Assembly: GCA_030041045.1 (NCBI GenBank)
Contig: JASHOQ010000128.1
Coordinates: forward strand, 1-64,000
Source: Acidobacteriaceae bacterium
Lineage (GTDB): Bacteria; Acidobacteriota; Terriglobia; Terriglobales; Acidobacteriaceae
Direction of reading: 5' to 3'
DNA: 64,000 nucleotides
The notes under the pieces were generated by a model. The model did no database searches, had not been told where the DNA came from, and saw nothing but the letters and a program-made list of their open reading frames with translations. The number at the start of each line of letters is the position of its first letter. Position 1 is the stretch's first letter. The position numbers were made by a program, and so were the translations under genes. Below, one piece after another: positions 15,479 through 24,098 of this stretch.

Positions 15479-17047
15479 GTGATCCGGAAGACTCTTGCTT
15501 TATGCGGCATGGTGGCCACGGTCGCCTTTTCCGCAGCGCTGGCTGAGGACGCGCCGCACTTCCGCTTTACTGAGCCGCCGGGCGCCTATGCCGTGGGCCT
15601 GAAGGTGGTGGAGCAATACGACACAACGCGCACCTGGGCCCCGGCCGCCGATATTCTCGGCAAGCCGCGCGAGGGCGAGCGCGAGCGGCCGATGCAGACC
15701 TTTATCTGGTACCCGGCCGAGAAGTCGAGCGCCGCGCCCATGACCCTGGCCGACTACTGGAGCCTGCTCGAGACCGAGACCAGCTTTGGCAAGCCGCACC
15801 TGTGGGAGGGCTGGGACGATTGGAAGACCGGCCTGGCCGGGTCAATGAAAGATACGCTGTGGAGCGTGCGCGACGCTACGCCCGTGGCCGGCCGCTTCCC
15901 CATCGTGATCTATGCGCCGAGCTTCGGCAACATGGCCTGGGAAAACGTGGACCTGTGCGAGTACCTGGCTTCGAACGGCTACGTCGTCGTGGCCAGCGGC
16001 GCGCTGGGCGCGGTTGACCGGCCGATGACCAACGATCTTGCCGGCATCGACGCGGAGGCGCGCGATATCTCGTTTCTGGTGGGCTACGCGCAGACGCTGC
16101 CCAATGTCGACCCTGCGGAGGTCGCGGTCGCGGGCTTCAGCTGGGGAGGCATCGCCAATCTGTTTGCCGCCGCGCACGACAGCCGCATCACCGCGCTGGT
16201 GGCGCTCGACGGCAGCATGCGCTACTACTCAGGACTGGTGAAGGATGGCGGAGTGCATCCCGAGCAGATGACGATTCCGCTCCTCTACTTCACGCAGGGC
16301 GAGTTCACCATGGAAGACCAGGCTCAATATCTGAGCGGCCCCAAATTCCAGGGACCGAGCGTGCTGAACGCGTGGACGCACGGCGACCTGGTCCTGGTGC
16401 GCATGCTGGGGATGATTCACATCGAGTACAGCTCCATTTACCAGCGCAATGAAAACAGCTGGAAGCATTTCGCCACGGAGGAGAAGGCCGACTACGGCCG
16501 CGCCGAAGGCATTCCCGGCTATGCGTGGATGGCCCGTTATACTCTCGGCTTCTTGAACGCTTATCTGAAGCACGACGCCACAGCGCTCGCGTGGCTCAAG
16601 AAGACGCCGGCGGAAAACGGTGCGCCGCAGCACTTCTTCAGCGTGCACTTCCGCGCGGGCAGCGGCGTTCCCGCGACCATGGACGCTTTCAAGCTGGAGA
16701 CGGGCAAGCGCGGGTTCGACCACATCCAGGATGTCTACGCCGACTTCCACAAGCAGAACCCCGACTTCAAGCTCGAAGAAGACACGGTCGACACGTGGGG
16801 CTACGAGCTGCTGCTAGCCGACGATCTCCCCGAGTCGATTGACGTGCTCGAATTGAATGCGCAGCTCTATCCGGACTCGGGCGGCGTGTACCAAAGCCTG
16901 GGCGAGGCGTATGCGAAGGCCGGCAAGAAGGACCAGGCCATCCAGAACTACCGCAAGGCACTTGAGAAGGACCCGAACGATGAGGAGTCCAAGCGCAAGC
17001 TGGAGGAGCTGGAAAAGCCGCAGCCGGCAAACCCGCCGGCGAAGTAG
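15479..17047 (+). CDS. secreted alpha/beta hydrolase (dienelactone-hydrolase-like) with C-terminal TPR
   Basis: The 522-residue protein starts at GTG 15479 with GTGGAGG seven bases upstream and carries a Sec signal peptide ending near ALAEDAP. The central alpha/beta hydrolase domain shows YAPSFGNMAWEN, the nucleophile elbow AVAGFSWGGIANLF (GxSxG) and a candidate acid in LVALDGSM; His candidates follow (HGDL, HIEYS). Residues about 470-515 form a TPR unit (GGVYQSLGEAYAKAGKKDQA). A TPR appended to a secreted hydrolase recurs in Acidobacteria and may dock partners. The substrate is unknown; peptidase- or esterase-like activity is plausible. Confidence 0.8.
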   Translation: MIRKTLALCGMVATVAFSAALAEDAPHFRFTEPPGAYAVGLKVVEQYDTTRTWAPAADILGKPREGERERPMQTFIWYPAEKSSAAPMTLADYWSLLETETSFGKPHLWEGWDDWKTGLAGSMKDTLWSVRDATPVAGRFPIVIYAPSFGNMAWENVDLCEYLASNGYVVVASGALGAVDRPMTNDLAGIDAEARDISFLVGYAQTLPNVDPAEVAVAGFSWGGIANLFAAAHDSRITALVALDGSMRYYSGLVKDGGVHPEQMTIPLLYFTQGEFTMEDQAQYLSGPKFQGPSVLNAWTHGDLVLVRMLGMIHIEYSSIYQRNENSWKHFATEEKADYGRAEGIPGYAWMARYTLGFLNAYLKHDATALAWLKKTPAENGAPQHFFSVHFRAGSGVPATMDAFKLETGKRGFDHIQDVYADFHKQNPDFKLEEDTVDTWGYELLLADDLPESIDVLELNAQLYPDSGGVYQSLGEAYAKAGKKDQAIQNYRKALEKDPNDEESKRKLEELEKPQPANPPAK

Positions 17048-17086
17048 CAGCGGACCAGGGCGAGCTTGTCGATCGCGCTCCTTCTG

Positions 17087-17680
17087 CTACGGCGAGAAGA
17101 CTCGCACTTGCCGGTTGCGGCCGGCGGTTAGCCGGTCGCGCAGCCATTGCTGCATCGATGCGGGAATGCGCGCAAAATCCTTCAGTTGAAAAACCGGATT
17201 TGCGCCAGGCAGGAATTTCTCCTCTTCGCCGGATCCGGCCCTGCGCACCGTCACCCGTTTCTCCTGCTCGACGAGCGCAAAGGACGGTTTGCGCGCTGAG
17301 CCCGGTTCCGGCTCGATGGCGAGACAGACGCAGGCGCGCAGATGGCCCAGGACGCGATTCGACTCGAAGATCAGATTCGCTTCCGGCCCAACCAGCTCTT
17401 CGAGCTCGCGCAGGCGTTTGCCGAGTTCGGCATCGAGGGCGCTCACCAGAAATGCGCGCCGCGCCCCCGCGGCAAGATAGCGCGCCGTGTCAGTTCCCTG
17501 CCCCGCGGCAGTTTCCTCCACCGGCGCGTTTTCCTCACCGATGCGCGCGAGACTCGAGTGCGCGTGCGTGGTCACCTTGATCGCGGTCCATTCGAATTCC
17601 TTGAGCGCGGCAACCACGCCGCAGACCAGCGCGGTCTTTCCCACCCCACGACCGTTCCCGCCCACAACTACGATCGCCAT
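17087..17680 (-). CDS. P-loop NTPase, MobB-like, function unknown
   Basis: A 197-residue protein starting MAIVVVGGNGRGVGKTALV, a Walker A loop at residues 8-16 of SIMIBI type. The order of elements (IKVTTHAHSS, AARRAFLVSA, LIFESNRVLG) resembles MobB-like GTPases and DTBS-like proteins, but the sequence is not close enough to name. No molybdopterin gene is nearby. The gene ends 40 bp from the convergent hydrolase gene. Its 5' side abuts a 237-bp inverted-repeat element, so its promoter probably lies in or beyond that element. Confidence 0.65.
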   Translation of the reverse strand: MAIVVVGGNGRGVGKTALVCGVVAALKEFEWTAIKVTTHAHSSLARIGEENAPVEETAAGQGTDTARYLAAGARRAFLVSALDAELGKRLRELEELVGPEANLIFESNRVLGHLRACVCLAIEPEPGSARKPSFALVEQEKRVTVRRAGSGEEEKFLPGANPVFQLKDFARIPASMQQWLRDRLTAGRNRQVRVFSP

Positions 17681-17703
17681 TCCTAGTCCCCAGCCCCTAG
17701 AAC

Positions 17704-17940
17704 TGGTTGCATAAATGGATCAAGGCCATGAAGTGAATTCCCTCAGGGGCTAAAGCATTTTCTGAGTAGCTATATCCCGAAGACGGAAAGCAGAGTCGAC
17801 GCTACCAACAGGGAGCGGCGACCTTGCGAAGGAACGAAGAGGACACAGTAACTCAGAAAATGCCGTAAAGCCCCAATGTTTATGCAGCCTTTGCGGCCCG
17901 GCTAAAGCCGTGCCCTTTTACAAACCCATTTATGCAACCA
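17704..17940 (+). repeat. 237-bp inverted-repeat element with element B nested inside
   Basis: Perfect 15-bp terminal inverted repeats, TGGTTGCATAAATGG (17704-17718) and CCATTTATGCAACCA (17926-17940). Outside them lie near-identical direct copies of CTAGTCCCCAGCCCC (17682 and 17944), possibly a duplicated target. The interior has the GGGGCTAAAGCCC and CCCGGCTAAAGCCG palindromes also found at 47758-47828. Element B (17753-17865, 113 bp, minus orientation) is inserted at a TA inside the first palindrome. There is no ORF. Confidence 0.7.
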
Positions 17941-17966
17941 TCTCTAGTCCGCAGCCCCCCAGCCCC

Positions 17967-19019
17967 TCAGTCCCTCGGTCCCTTGGTCCCTTGGTCCCTG
18001 CCGGCGGCCTTTTTCGCCAGCCGCGCCAGCACGGCCTGCTCGCGCAGCACCTGCTTGAGCGGGCGCGCCGGCGTGCCATAGAGCACGGTTCCGGGCCGCA
18101 GGCCTTCATTGGTCACGGTCTTGCCGTTGAAGACGCCGGATTGCCCGCCCAGAATCACGCCCGGGCCCACGTGCGCGTGGTCGCCGATACCGACCTGCCC
18201 GGCAAGAATCGCGCCCTTGCCCACGGTGCTCGAGCCGCTGATGCCGGTCAGCGCCACCAGGATCACATCTTCGCCGATATCGCAGTTGTGGCCCACGTGG
18301 ACAAGATTGTCGATCTTGGTGCCGCGGCAGATGCGCGTTTCGCCCAGCGCGCCGCGGTCGATGGTGGAGTTGGCGCCGATCTCCACGTCATCCTCGATCA
18401 CCAGAGTGCCCTGCTGCGGGAACTGGGTGTAGGCGCCCGATGCGGGGTCGCGCACGTAACCGAAACCGTCGGCGCCCAGCACCGCGCCGGCGTGCACCAC
18501 GACGCGATCGCCGATCTGCGTTCCGGGATAGATGACCACGCGAGGATAGATTCTCGAGAACTTTCCAATGCGGACATGCTTGCCGATCACTGCGCCCGCT
18601 TCAACATGGGTTCCTTCGCTCAAGCGCGCAAAGTCTCCGACGACTGCATTCGGACCCACGGAGACGCCCGCGTCCATCTCCACATGCGCCCCGACGGCAG
18701 CCGTAGGGTGAATGCCGCTCGACGCGACAAGAGGCTTGAGCAGCTTGGCCGCCAGAGCGAACCAGAGGCGCGGATGATCGGCCTCGACGATGCATGGATT
18801 GGGGCATCGGTCCGGCGGATATTCTTGGACGCAACCGGAGGGAAGCACCACCGCGGCCGCAAAGCTGTTCAGCGCCTTCGCGGCCGATTCCGCATTCTCG
18901 GCAAAAACCAGCTCGGAGGGACTGGCAAACAGGCTGGAGCTCACGCCGTCGATCTCTGCCTGCGGCGATCCCTGCACCAACTTGCCCCCCAGCGTTTCGA
19001 TCAGCTTTTCCAGCTTCAT
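17967..19019 (-). CDS. lpxD: UDP-3-O-acylglucosamine N-acyltransferase LpxD
   Basis: Third enzyme of lipid A synthesis; transfers a 3-hydroxyacyl chain from ACP to the 2-amino group of UDP-3-O-acylglucosamine. The 350-residue protein has the LpxD N-terminal uridine-binding domain (about 1-100) and a left-handed beta-helix of hexapeptide repeats (about 105-300), with [10 protein letters not shown] and the catalytic His region [14 protein letters not shown]-terminal helix follows. The last nine codons are a GTCCCTTG-type 8-bp tandem repeat, so the terminus [11 protein letters not shown] is not conserved protein and its length may vary. Confidence 0.95.
   Translation of the reverse strand: MKLEKLIETLGGKLVQGSPQAEIDGVSSSLFASPSELVFAENAESAAKALNSFAAAVVLPSGCVQEYPPDRCPNPCIVEADHPRLWFALAAKLLKPLVASSGIHPTAAVGAHVEMDAGVSVGPNAVVGDFARLSEGTHVEAGAVIGKHVRIGKFSRIYPRVVIYPGTQIGDRVVVHAGAVLGADGFGYVRDPASGAYTQFPQQGTLVIEDDVEIGANSTIDRGALGETRICRGTKIDNLVHVGHNCDIGEDVILVALTGISGSSTVGKGAILAGQVGIGDHAHVGPGVILGGQSGVFNGKTVTNEGLRPGTVLYGTPARPLKQVLREQAVLARLAKKAAGRDQGTKGPRD
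17970..18000 (+). repeat. 8-bp tandem repeat at the 3' end of lpxD
   Basis: Four consecutive units of GTCCCTYG (the last partial), lying inside the final codons of lpxD on the other strand. Slippage would change the reading frame of the LpxD tail. Confidence 0.7.
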
Positions 19020-19086
19020 TGGGTCCCTCTCGTCGCGACGTGCCAGGGTTACCGAGCGGTCGGAGATCGCGAAAAGCCGGCTTCGC

Positions 19087-19500
19087 TCAAAAGGCTAAAA
19101 CTCCCAGTCCTGGGATCGCCTCGAAATGACGCTGATTCCCGGTCGCGACTTTGTAGCCCAATTCAAGAGCCGTTGCTCCAATCAGCAGATCGGCAAGGGC
19201 CAAATGAACACCCTTTGATTTGTTCGCCCCGTCGATTTCTCCCGCTCTAACGGCGTCTGGGGCAGTCACCGGCATGAGCGGAACCGCGCCCATCAGCTCC
19301 TCGAGAAAGAGCCGTCTCCTTGCTTCTCGGGGTGCCGTGTCGGCACGAGCGACTCCATGCGCCAGCTCCGCTAACGTAATCACGGAGATGGCTGTTTCCT
19401 CGCCCGGGAATCGCAGGGCTATTTCCTTGAGAGCCTGGCGCGCGCTCAGACCTCTACGCTCTGCCTCAATGAAAACAGTCGAGTCAATGAGGATGCCCAA
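19087..19500 (-). CDS. vapC: PIN-domain toxin, VapC type
   Basis: A 137-residue PIN ribonuclease. It starts [17 protein letters not shown] (first acidic residue D6), with further acidic residues in [10 protein letters not shown] (E45 region), [10 protein letters not shown] and [16 protein letters not shown], the usual four-Asp/Glu site for Mg. VapC toxins cleave tRNA or rRNA and are neutralised by the partner upstream. The start codon lies four bases after the antitoxin stop, so the two are translationally coupled. Confidence 0.88.
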   Translation of the reverse strand: MGILIDSTVFIEAERRGLSARQALKEIALRFPGEETAISVITLAELAHGVARADTAPREARRRLFLEELMGAVPLMPVTAPDAVRAGEIDGANKSKGVHLALADLLIGATALELGYKVATGNQRHFEAIPGLGVLAF

Positions 19501-19504
19501 CGGT

Positions 19505-19777
19505 CTAGTCCCACGAAGGCGGGTCGAGCGGCTCGCGATGAAAAGCTATTGCCTCTTCGACGTCGCGTGCGAAATCCTCTCCCATAACCACAGAAGAATC
19601 CTCGGGCAGCAACGCGATGGCCTCCTCGATGGTGCGGCTGGGCGGCATCGGACTGCGCAGGACCGCGATCGGTCGTGATTCGGATTCGATCACGATTTCG
19701 GCTCCAGCGCGCACACGCGCCAGAAGACTCGCAAAGTCCCGTACCGCGTCCGCTTCGGAGATGTGAATCGTTGCCAT
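19505..19777 (-). CDS. vapB: antitoxin of the VapBC-type pair (Phd/YefM-like)
   Basis: A 90-residue protein from ATG 19777, which has GAGAGG immediately upstream; the longer open frame to 19876 lacks a credible start. The N-terminus MATIHISEADAVRDFASLLA and VRAGAEIVIESESRPIAVL match Phd/YefM-type DNA-binding antitoxins. The C-terminal half is acidic and should wrap the PIN toxin. Antitoxin-first order with immediate coupling is standard, and autoregulation is expected. Confidence 0.85.
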   Translation of the reverse strand: MATIHISEADAVRDFASLLARVRAGAEIVIESESRPIAVLRSPMPPSRTIEEAIALLPEDSSVVMGEDFARDVEEAIAFHREPLDPPSWD

Positions 19778-19815
19778 ACCTCTCAATATTACGCCGGATC
19801 GATCCTGGATACAGC

Positions 19816-20715
19816 CTAGTACAACCCCGCTTCGCCCGCCGGCCGCGTCTTCCAGCGCCGGTGAATCCATAGCCACTGGTCAGGATAGCGCCGAATCCAG
19901 CTCTCGATCACGCCGGTCGAGAGCTCGGTTCCGGCAACGATGTCCGCGGCCACGTCTTCCGTGTGCGGCATTTCGATCTCCGGCCCGAAGTGCAGCACGT
20001 AGCGGCGCTCGGCCCGTTCCCAGAGCATGAATCCCGGCAGGACAGCGGCGCCGGTTTTGCGCGCCACATGCGCAAGGCCGGTCGCCGTGCAGGCCTCCAC
20101 GCCGAAGAAGCGCACGAAGGCGCCCTGCGGCGGGGTCATGTTCGTGTCCATCAAGATTCCAACGGTCCCGCCCTCGTGCATGGCCTTGAGCAGGCCGCGG
20201 CCAAAGTCGTCTTTGTGGAGCACGTAATTCCCATGCAGGCAGCGGATGCGGTTGACCCAGGCATCGAGAGGACGATTGTCGAGCCGGCGAATCACCATCC
20301 CCATGGGATAGCCCATGAGCGAGTGATAAAAGCTCGAGAGTTCCCATGCGCCCAGATGCCCGGTGACGATCAGAACGCCCCTGCCCCTGGCTCGCGCAGC
20401 CAGGTAATGCTCCTCGCCTTCGGTGCGCAGCCACGCGCGCGTGGTCTCGGGCGAGTAGCGGGTCATGCGGCAGAACTCGACCAGTTGCCAGGCCAGCGAG
20501 CGATACACCCCGCGCAGTATATTTTTCCTGGTTTTGGAGGAAATTTGCGGGAACGCCAACTGAAGGTTGCGCACGCCCACCCTGCGCAGCCGGCCAAAGA
20601 ACACATAGACCAGGAAAGCGAGAACCCCGGCCAGCCAGCGCGCCACGCTGCGCGGCAGGCGGCCCAGGCAGCGCGCCACGGCCACGACCAGCCAGTATTC
20701 GAGCTTCTCCCGCAT
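19816..20715 (-). CDS. lipid A biosynthesis acyltransferase, LpxL/HtrB-like
   Basis: A 299-residue inner-membrane acyltransferase. After an N-terminal hydrophobic segment (WLAGVLAFLVYVFFGRLRRVG) it shows the family motif VTGHLGAWELSSF (HxxxxE catalytic pair), then GMVIRRLDNRPLD, GTVGILMDTNM and FFGVEACTATGLAHVA. It adds a secondary acyl chain to Kdo-lipid A or a related lipid. With LpxD close by and MsbA and GmhB further along, it supports a lipid A-bearing outer membrane. It starts at ATG 20715. Confidence 0.88.
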   Translation of the reverse strand: MREKLEYWLVVAVARCLGRLPRSVARWLAGVLAFLVYVFFGRLRRVGVRNLQLAFPQISSKTRKNILRGVYRSLAWQLVEFCRMTRYSPETTRAWLRTEGEEHYLAARARGRGVLIVTGHLGAWELSSFYHSLMGYPMGMVIRRLDNRPLDAWVNRIRCLHGNYVLHKDDFGRGLLKAMHEGGTVGILMDTNMTPPQGAFVRFFGVEACTATGLAHVARKTGAAVLPGFMLWERAERRYVLHFGPEIEMPHTEDVAADIVAGTELSTGVIESWIRRYPDQWLWIHRRWKTRPAGEAGLY

Positions 20716-20793
20716 GGTGAATGCAAAAAGAATAGTGTACGGGGTTCAAAGAAGCTCGCTAGGCGGGAACGCCGGGGAGCGCAATTGGTCTAT

Positions 20794-20877
20794 AAACGAG
20801 AGACTGGAAACGAGAGACTGGAAACGAGAAACTGGAAACGAGAAATTGGAAACGAGAAACGGCAAACGAGAAACGGC
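20794..20877 (+). repeat. 14-bp tandem repeat, six units
   Basis: Six head-to-tail copies of AAACGAGARACTGG; the last two end CGGC. It sits in the 277-bp gap between the divergent acyltransferase start and the SYLF gene end. It is not CRISPR: there are no spacers. Copy number is likely variable. Confidence 0.85.
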
Positions 20878-20992
20878 GCGGGAGCCAGAGCGGGAACTGG
20901 CGCTGCACGCGACAAGGCCTGCCGAGGCGATCGCCCGGGCAGGCCCGTACGTAAAGATCGGAGCCGGCAGCCTGAACCCGGCAACCTCTCGG

Positions 20993-21682
20993 CTAACGAT
21001 GCTTCGCCATCACGAAGTAGTGCGCCACGTCGCTCACAAAAGGCACGGCGCCGGGCGGAACGCCAACATTGCCGCCGAGAACATTGTGGAAGTCCTGCGG
21101 CGTGCCGTAGTAGGTCGCCGTATCATCCCGGTTCTGGCTCACGCTGGTGCCGTCCAGGTCGATCCCGGCAAAGAGCCCTTTGTTGCGCGAATAGCTCAGC
21201 AGCTCGGCGTTCATCTTCCAATCGGTTGAAGCCTGGCCGGCGCGGCCCACCGGACCTGCGGCAGCCGAGGCGTCGCCGCCGATCTTGAACTTGTCGCGCA
21301 GCAGGTCCTGCATGCCGCGTTCATTGACGGCGACGAGAACCAGGTCGGTCGCCTGGCCGCCGATCTGCAGTCCCCACGAGCCGCCAGCCATGCGGATGAA
21401 CACCGGCGCGCTCCAGCCGTGGCCGGTGCGGCAGGTTACCACCCCCTGGCCGTACTGGGCGCCGAAGACGAACGCTCCCTTCACCATGCTGGGAACGACG
21501 GCCACGCAGGTGGCCCTTTGCAGAATGTCCAAGGGAATGGTATGGTCCTGCGCCCCCATGATCTGGTCGAGAACCGTCTTGGCCGAGTCAATGCGGTCCT
21601 GCAAATCCTCACGCGAAGATGCGGCGAATGCGGTCGATGCAAAGGTAAAGCCGAGACAGAGCGCGATCAGGGTTTTCTTCAT
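20993..21682 (-). CDS. secreted SYLF (Ysc84) domain protein
   Basis: A 229-residue protein from ATG 21682 (AAAGGAA upstream), with a Sec signal peptide ending TAFAAS. The SYLF/Ysc84 domain follows: PLDILQRATCVAVVPSMVKG, FVFGAQYGQGVVTCR, WSAPVFIRMAGGSWGLQIG, and GIDLDGTSVSQN with FYG/YYGT-type residues. SYLF domains bind lipids in eukaryotes; the bacterial secreted forms have no established role. It is a single gene on the minus strand followed by the tandem-repeat gap. Confidence 0.88.
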   Translation of the reverse strand: MKKTLIALCLGFTFASTAFAASSREDLQDRIDSAKTVLDQIMGAQDHTIPLDILQRATCVAVVPSMVKGAFVFGAQYGQGVVTCRTGHGWSAPVFIRMAGGSWGLQIGGQATDLVLVAVNERGMQDLLRDKFKIGGDASAAAGPVGRAGQASTDWKMNAELLSYSRNKGLFAGIDLDGTSVSQNRDDTATYYGTPQDFHNVLGGNVGVPPGAVPFVSDVAHYFVMAKHR

Positions 21683-21949
21683 GCCGAAATTCCTTTCCGA
21701 TTGTGGGGACGCTCCCCCTCCGTGCCGGTGAGCGAAAAAAGTAAGAACATACCCAGCTTGAAGCGGTTCTCCCACTTCGCCCCGAGGGGGCTGGGTGCTC
21801 CGGCGGAGCGCAGGTCCCTTCTCAAACAGCCTAAAGCATGGCGCTGGCAGGCGTGGACTTGTGCCGGGAAATAGCACGGAAGATTTGCGCCGGCAGGAGG
21901 GAGCCGGAATGCGGCGCCGGATGCGCCCGCGCCTCCACCGCGCCTTCTA

Positions 21950-22062
21950 TGACATTTTCTGAGCTACTGTGTCCTTTTCGTTCCTTCGCAAGGTCGCCGC
22001 TCCCTGTTGGCCGCGTCGACTCTGCTATCCGTCTTCGGGATATAGCTACTCAGAAAATGCTT
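21950..22062 (+). repeat. MITE-like element B, 113-bp copy
   Basis: The compact form of element B: left end ACATTTTCTGAG, right end CTCAGAAAATGCTT, flanked by TA at 21948-21949 and 22063-22064. It lacks the 45-bp insert present in the copies at 50-207 and 47487-47644. Non-coding. Confidence 0.8.
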
Positions 22063-22097
22063 TAAGCCTTGTTTTGCCAGGAAGTTGGCACAGGCAC

Positions 22098-22147
22098 AAA
22101 AAAGAGGAGTTCACAGGCGTCATGGAGACATGCTGCCTGGGAACTCC
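22098..22147 (-). terminator. intrinsic terminator of the LuxR-type regulator
   Basis: On the minus strand, GGAGTTC and CAGGC pair with GCCTG and GAACTCC (12 pairs, one internal mismatch, 16-base loop), followed by TCTTTTTTG. It lies about 100 bp after the stop at 22248. Confidence 0.75.
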
Positions 22148-22247
22148 TTTCCCCAGATCTGCGTTGTTTCTGCCAACAGAATTGTGGAAATTGGCGACTG
22201 ACACAAGAGTACTTAAGGGCATTGCCTGTAAGTAACCAAAAGATTTA

Positions 22248-22967
22248 CTAGTTGGTACTGTTCTTCCGCTGCTCCCCTGAATCGCGGTTGGGAAGGAAAG
22301 ATTCGGAGGGAACCAGCGACCGGTTGAGGGCAGACATGGAGAGCTTGATGCGGTTGTCCGCGCCTGTTTTACGCATCAGGCGTCCCACATACGCCTTCAC
22401 GGTCCGCTCTTCGATGCCGAGCTGTTCGGCGATCTCCCGGTTGGAGCGGGCCATGAGGATCAGCTTCAAAACCTGCTGCTCGCGCGAGGTGAGCTGAGGG
22501 CCGGGCGCCTGCGGTGCAGCGTCAGGAACCTTGAGCAGGCGATCAATGAGTTTGGAGAGGAGGCGCCGCGGCGCCCAGATGGAACCGGAGGTAACCACTT
22601 CCACGGCCTTGCGCACCACGTCAGGACCGGCGGTGAGATCGAGGAAGCCGCGCGCACCGGCCACGATGGAGTTGAGCACCAGCTCATCGTCACCCTCCGG
22701 CCCGATGACGATAAGGCGGATGTTGGGGCGGATCTGGCGGATGGATTCCAGGGCTTCCAGGCTGCCCGCCGCCGCGTGCAGGTCGATCACGAGATATTCC
22801 AGAGTGGAATCGGCCAGCAGCTCGTCCATCTTGGCCACAACGGGAAGCAGCTGGGGCTGGCCCTGCTGCGCCGGCTGGTCGAAGATGCTCGCCAGGCCGG
22901 CGGTGCGGATCGGCTCATCGGCTACCACGCCAATGCGGATGGCCTCCGGACTTGTACTCGTGGACAT
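22248..22967 (-). CDS. NarL/LuxR-family response regulator with degenerate receiver
   Basis: A 239-residue regulator starting at ATG 22967 (GGGGGAG seven bases upstream). Receiver-like domain (about 10-125): IRIGVVADEPIRTAGL replaces the usual acidic pair with a single D-E, and the phospho-site aligns with YLVIDLHAAAGS. The C-terminal LuxR-type HTH is well conserved: LTSREQQVLKLILMARSNREIAEQLGIEERTVK (read in two parts) and YVGRLMRKTGADNR. No histidine kinase is adjacent. It may respond to phosphorylation or act independently of it. Confidence 0.85.
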   Translation of the reverse strand: MSTSTSPEAIRIGVVADEPIRTAGLASIFDQPAQQGQPQLLPVVAKMDELLADSTLEYLVIDLHAAAGSLEALESIRQIRPNIRLIVIGPEGDDELVLNSIVAGARGFLDLTAGPDVVRKAVEVVTSGSIWAPRRLLSKLIDRLLKVPDAAPQAPGPQLTSREQQVLKLILMARSNREIAEQLGIEERTVKAYVGRLMRKTGADNRIKLSMSALNRSLVPSESFLPNRDSGEQRKNSTN

Positions 22968-23174
22968 CTCGATGCTCCCCCCGGAGCGGTTTTGACCAGT
23001 CTCCACCGGTTCAGGCCAGTTTAGACCGCTTTTTCCGTGCACCCGTGGCCGCCGCGCCTTTGCCCGGATGGCTCCGGAATGCTCTCAAAGGGCGCGGTGC
23101 GCGGCCGTGCCGCAAACGTGAGACTGGCAATCGGACGCAGTTAATTTCATATTAACGGCTCGCACCCGTTTGCC

Positions 23175-23729
23175 TCAGAGTTTTGGAAGAACAATCCCCT
23201 GCTGCTTTTGGTACTTGCCCTTGCGATCGGCGTAGCTGACCTCGCAAGGCTCGTCCCCCTGGAAGAACAAAATCTGGCACAGCCCCTCGTTGGCATAAAT
23301 CTTGGCCGGCAGCGGCGTGGTGTTGGAGATTTCAAGGGTCACGAATCCCTCCCACTCCGGCTCGAAGGGGGTGACATTGACGATGATGCCGCAGCGCGCG
23401 TAGGTGGACTTGCCCACGCAGATGGTCAGTACGTCGCGGGGTATGCGGAAATACTCGACCGAGCGCGCCAGGGCAAACGAGTTGGGAGGAACGATGACTG
23501 ACGGCGCCTGAACGGAGACAAAGGAGCGCTCGTCAAAGGCTTTGGGATCGATGACGGCGCTATTGACGTTGGTGAAGATTTTGAACTCGTCGGAGACGCG
23601 CAGGTCGTAGCCGTAAGAGGAAAGCCCATAGGAGATGACGCCGGCAGCCACCTGCTTCTCACTGAAAGGTTCAATCATGCGGTGATGGATGGCCTGCTCC
23701 CGGATCCACCGGTCACTCTGAATCGACAT
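23175..23729 (-). CDS. dcd: dCTP deaminase
   Basis: A 184-residue trimeric nucleotide deaminase that converts dCTP to dUTP for thymidylate synthesis. Signature residues are visible: [40 protein letters not shown], the nucleotide-binding [23 protein letters not shown] with the catalytic Glu, and [24 protein letters not shown]. The C-terminal lid [10 protein letters not shown] is present. Single gene, starting at ATG 23729. Confidence 0.96.
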   Translation of the reverse strand: MSIQSDRWIREQAIHHRMIEPFSEKQVAAGVISYGLSSYGYDLRVSDEFKIFTNVNSAVIDPKAFDERSFVSVQAPSVIVPPNSFALARSVEYFRIPRDVLTICVGKSTYARCGIIVNVTPFEPEWEGFVTLEISNTTPLPAKIYANEGLCQILFFQGDEPCEVSYADRKGKYQKQQGIVLPKL

Positions 23730-24098
23730 GCGTCCCCTGTTTCCGGAAGCGCGCTGGCGGCACTTGGTGAATAAGTCGCGTTCCTTCTCCGAAACTCTAG
23801 CTTACACAAGGAACAGGGCAATGGAAATCTGCGAGACGAATCCAGAGGCCCAAGCGTTTTCCACAACTTGCCCGCTGTCACCCGTCGGAAATGCCAGTTG
23901 CCAGCCTGCGTTTTCCATGGCACGATAGCGGTTAATCCAGCAGGCCGCAAACTAGTCCGCAATCACTCCCCCCGGTCTTTCGCATTATCTGTTCCCGGCA
24001 TTGGAGAATGCACAGCTCCAACGCCGATCGATTCCCTGAGATCGCCTTTTCCCAAACCCAACTCAAGCCAAACAGTTTGGCTGCGAGGTGAAATCGTC
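23730..24098. other. divergent intergenic region
   Basis: This is the shared upstream region of dcd (minus) and the large secreted protein (plus). I see no repeat element, RNA gene or ORF of interest. It should hold two promoters, but no confident boxes were identified. Confidence 0.3.

Noticed and set aside
20794-20877. CRISPR array
   Set aside because: Units are directly adjacent 14-mers without spacers, and no cas gene is present.
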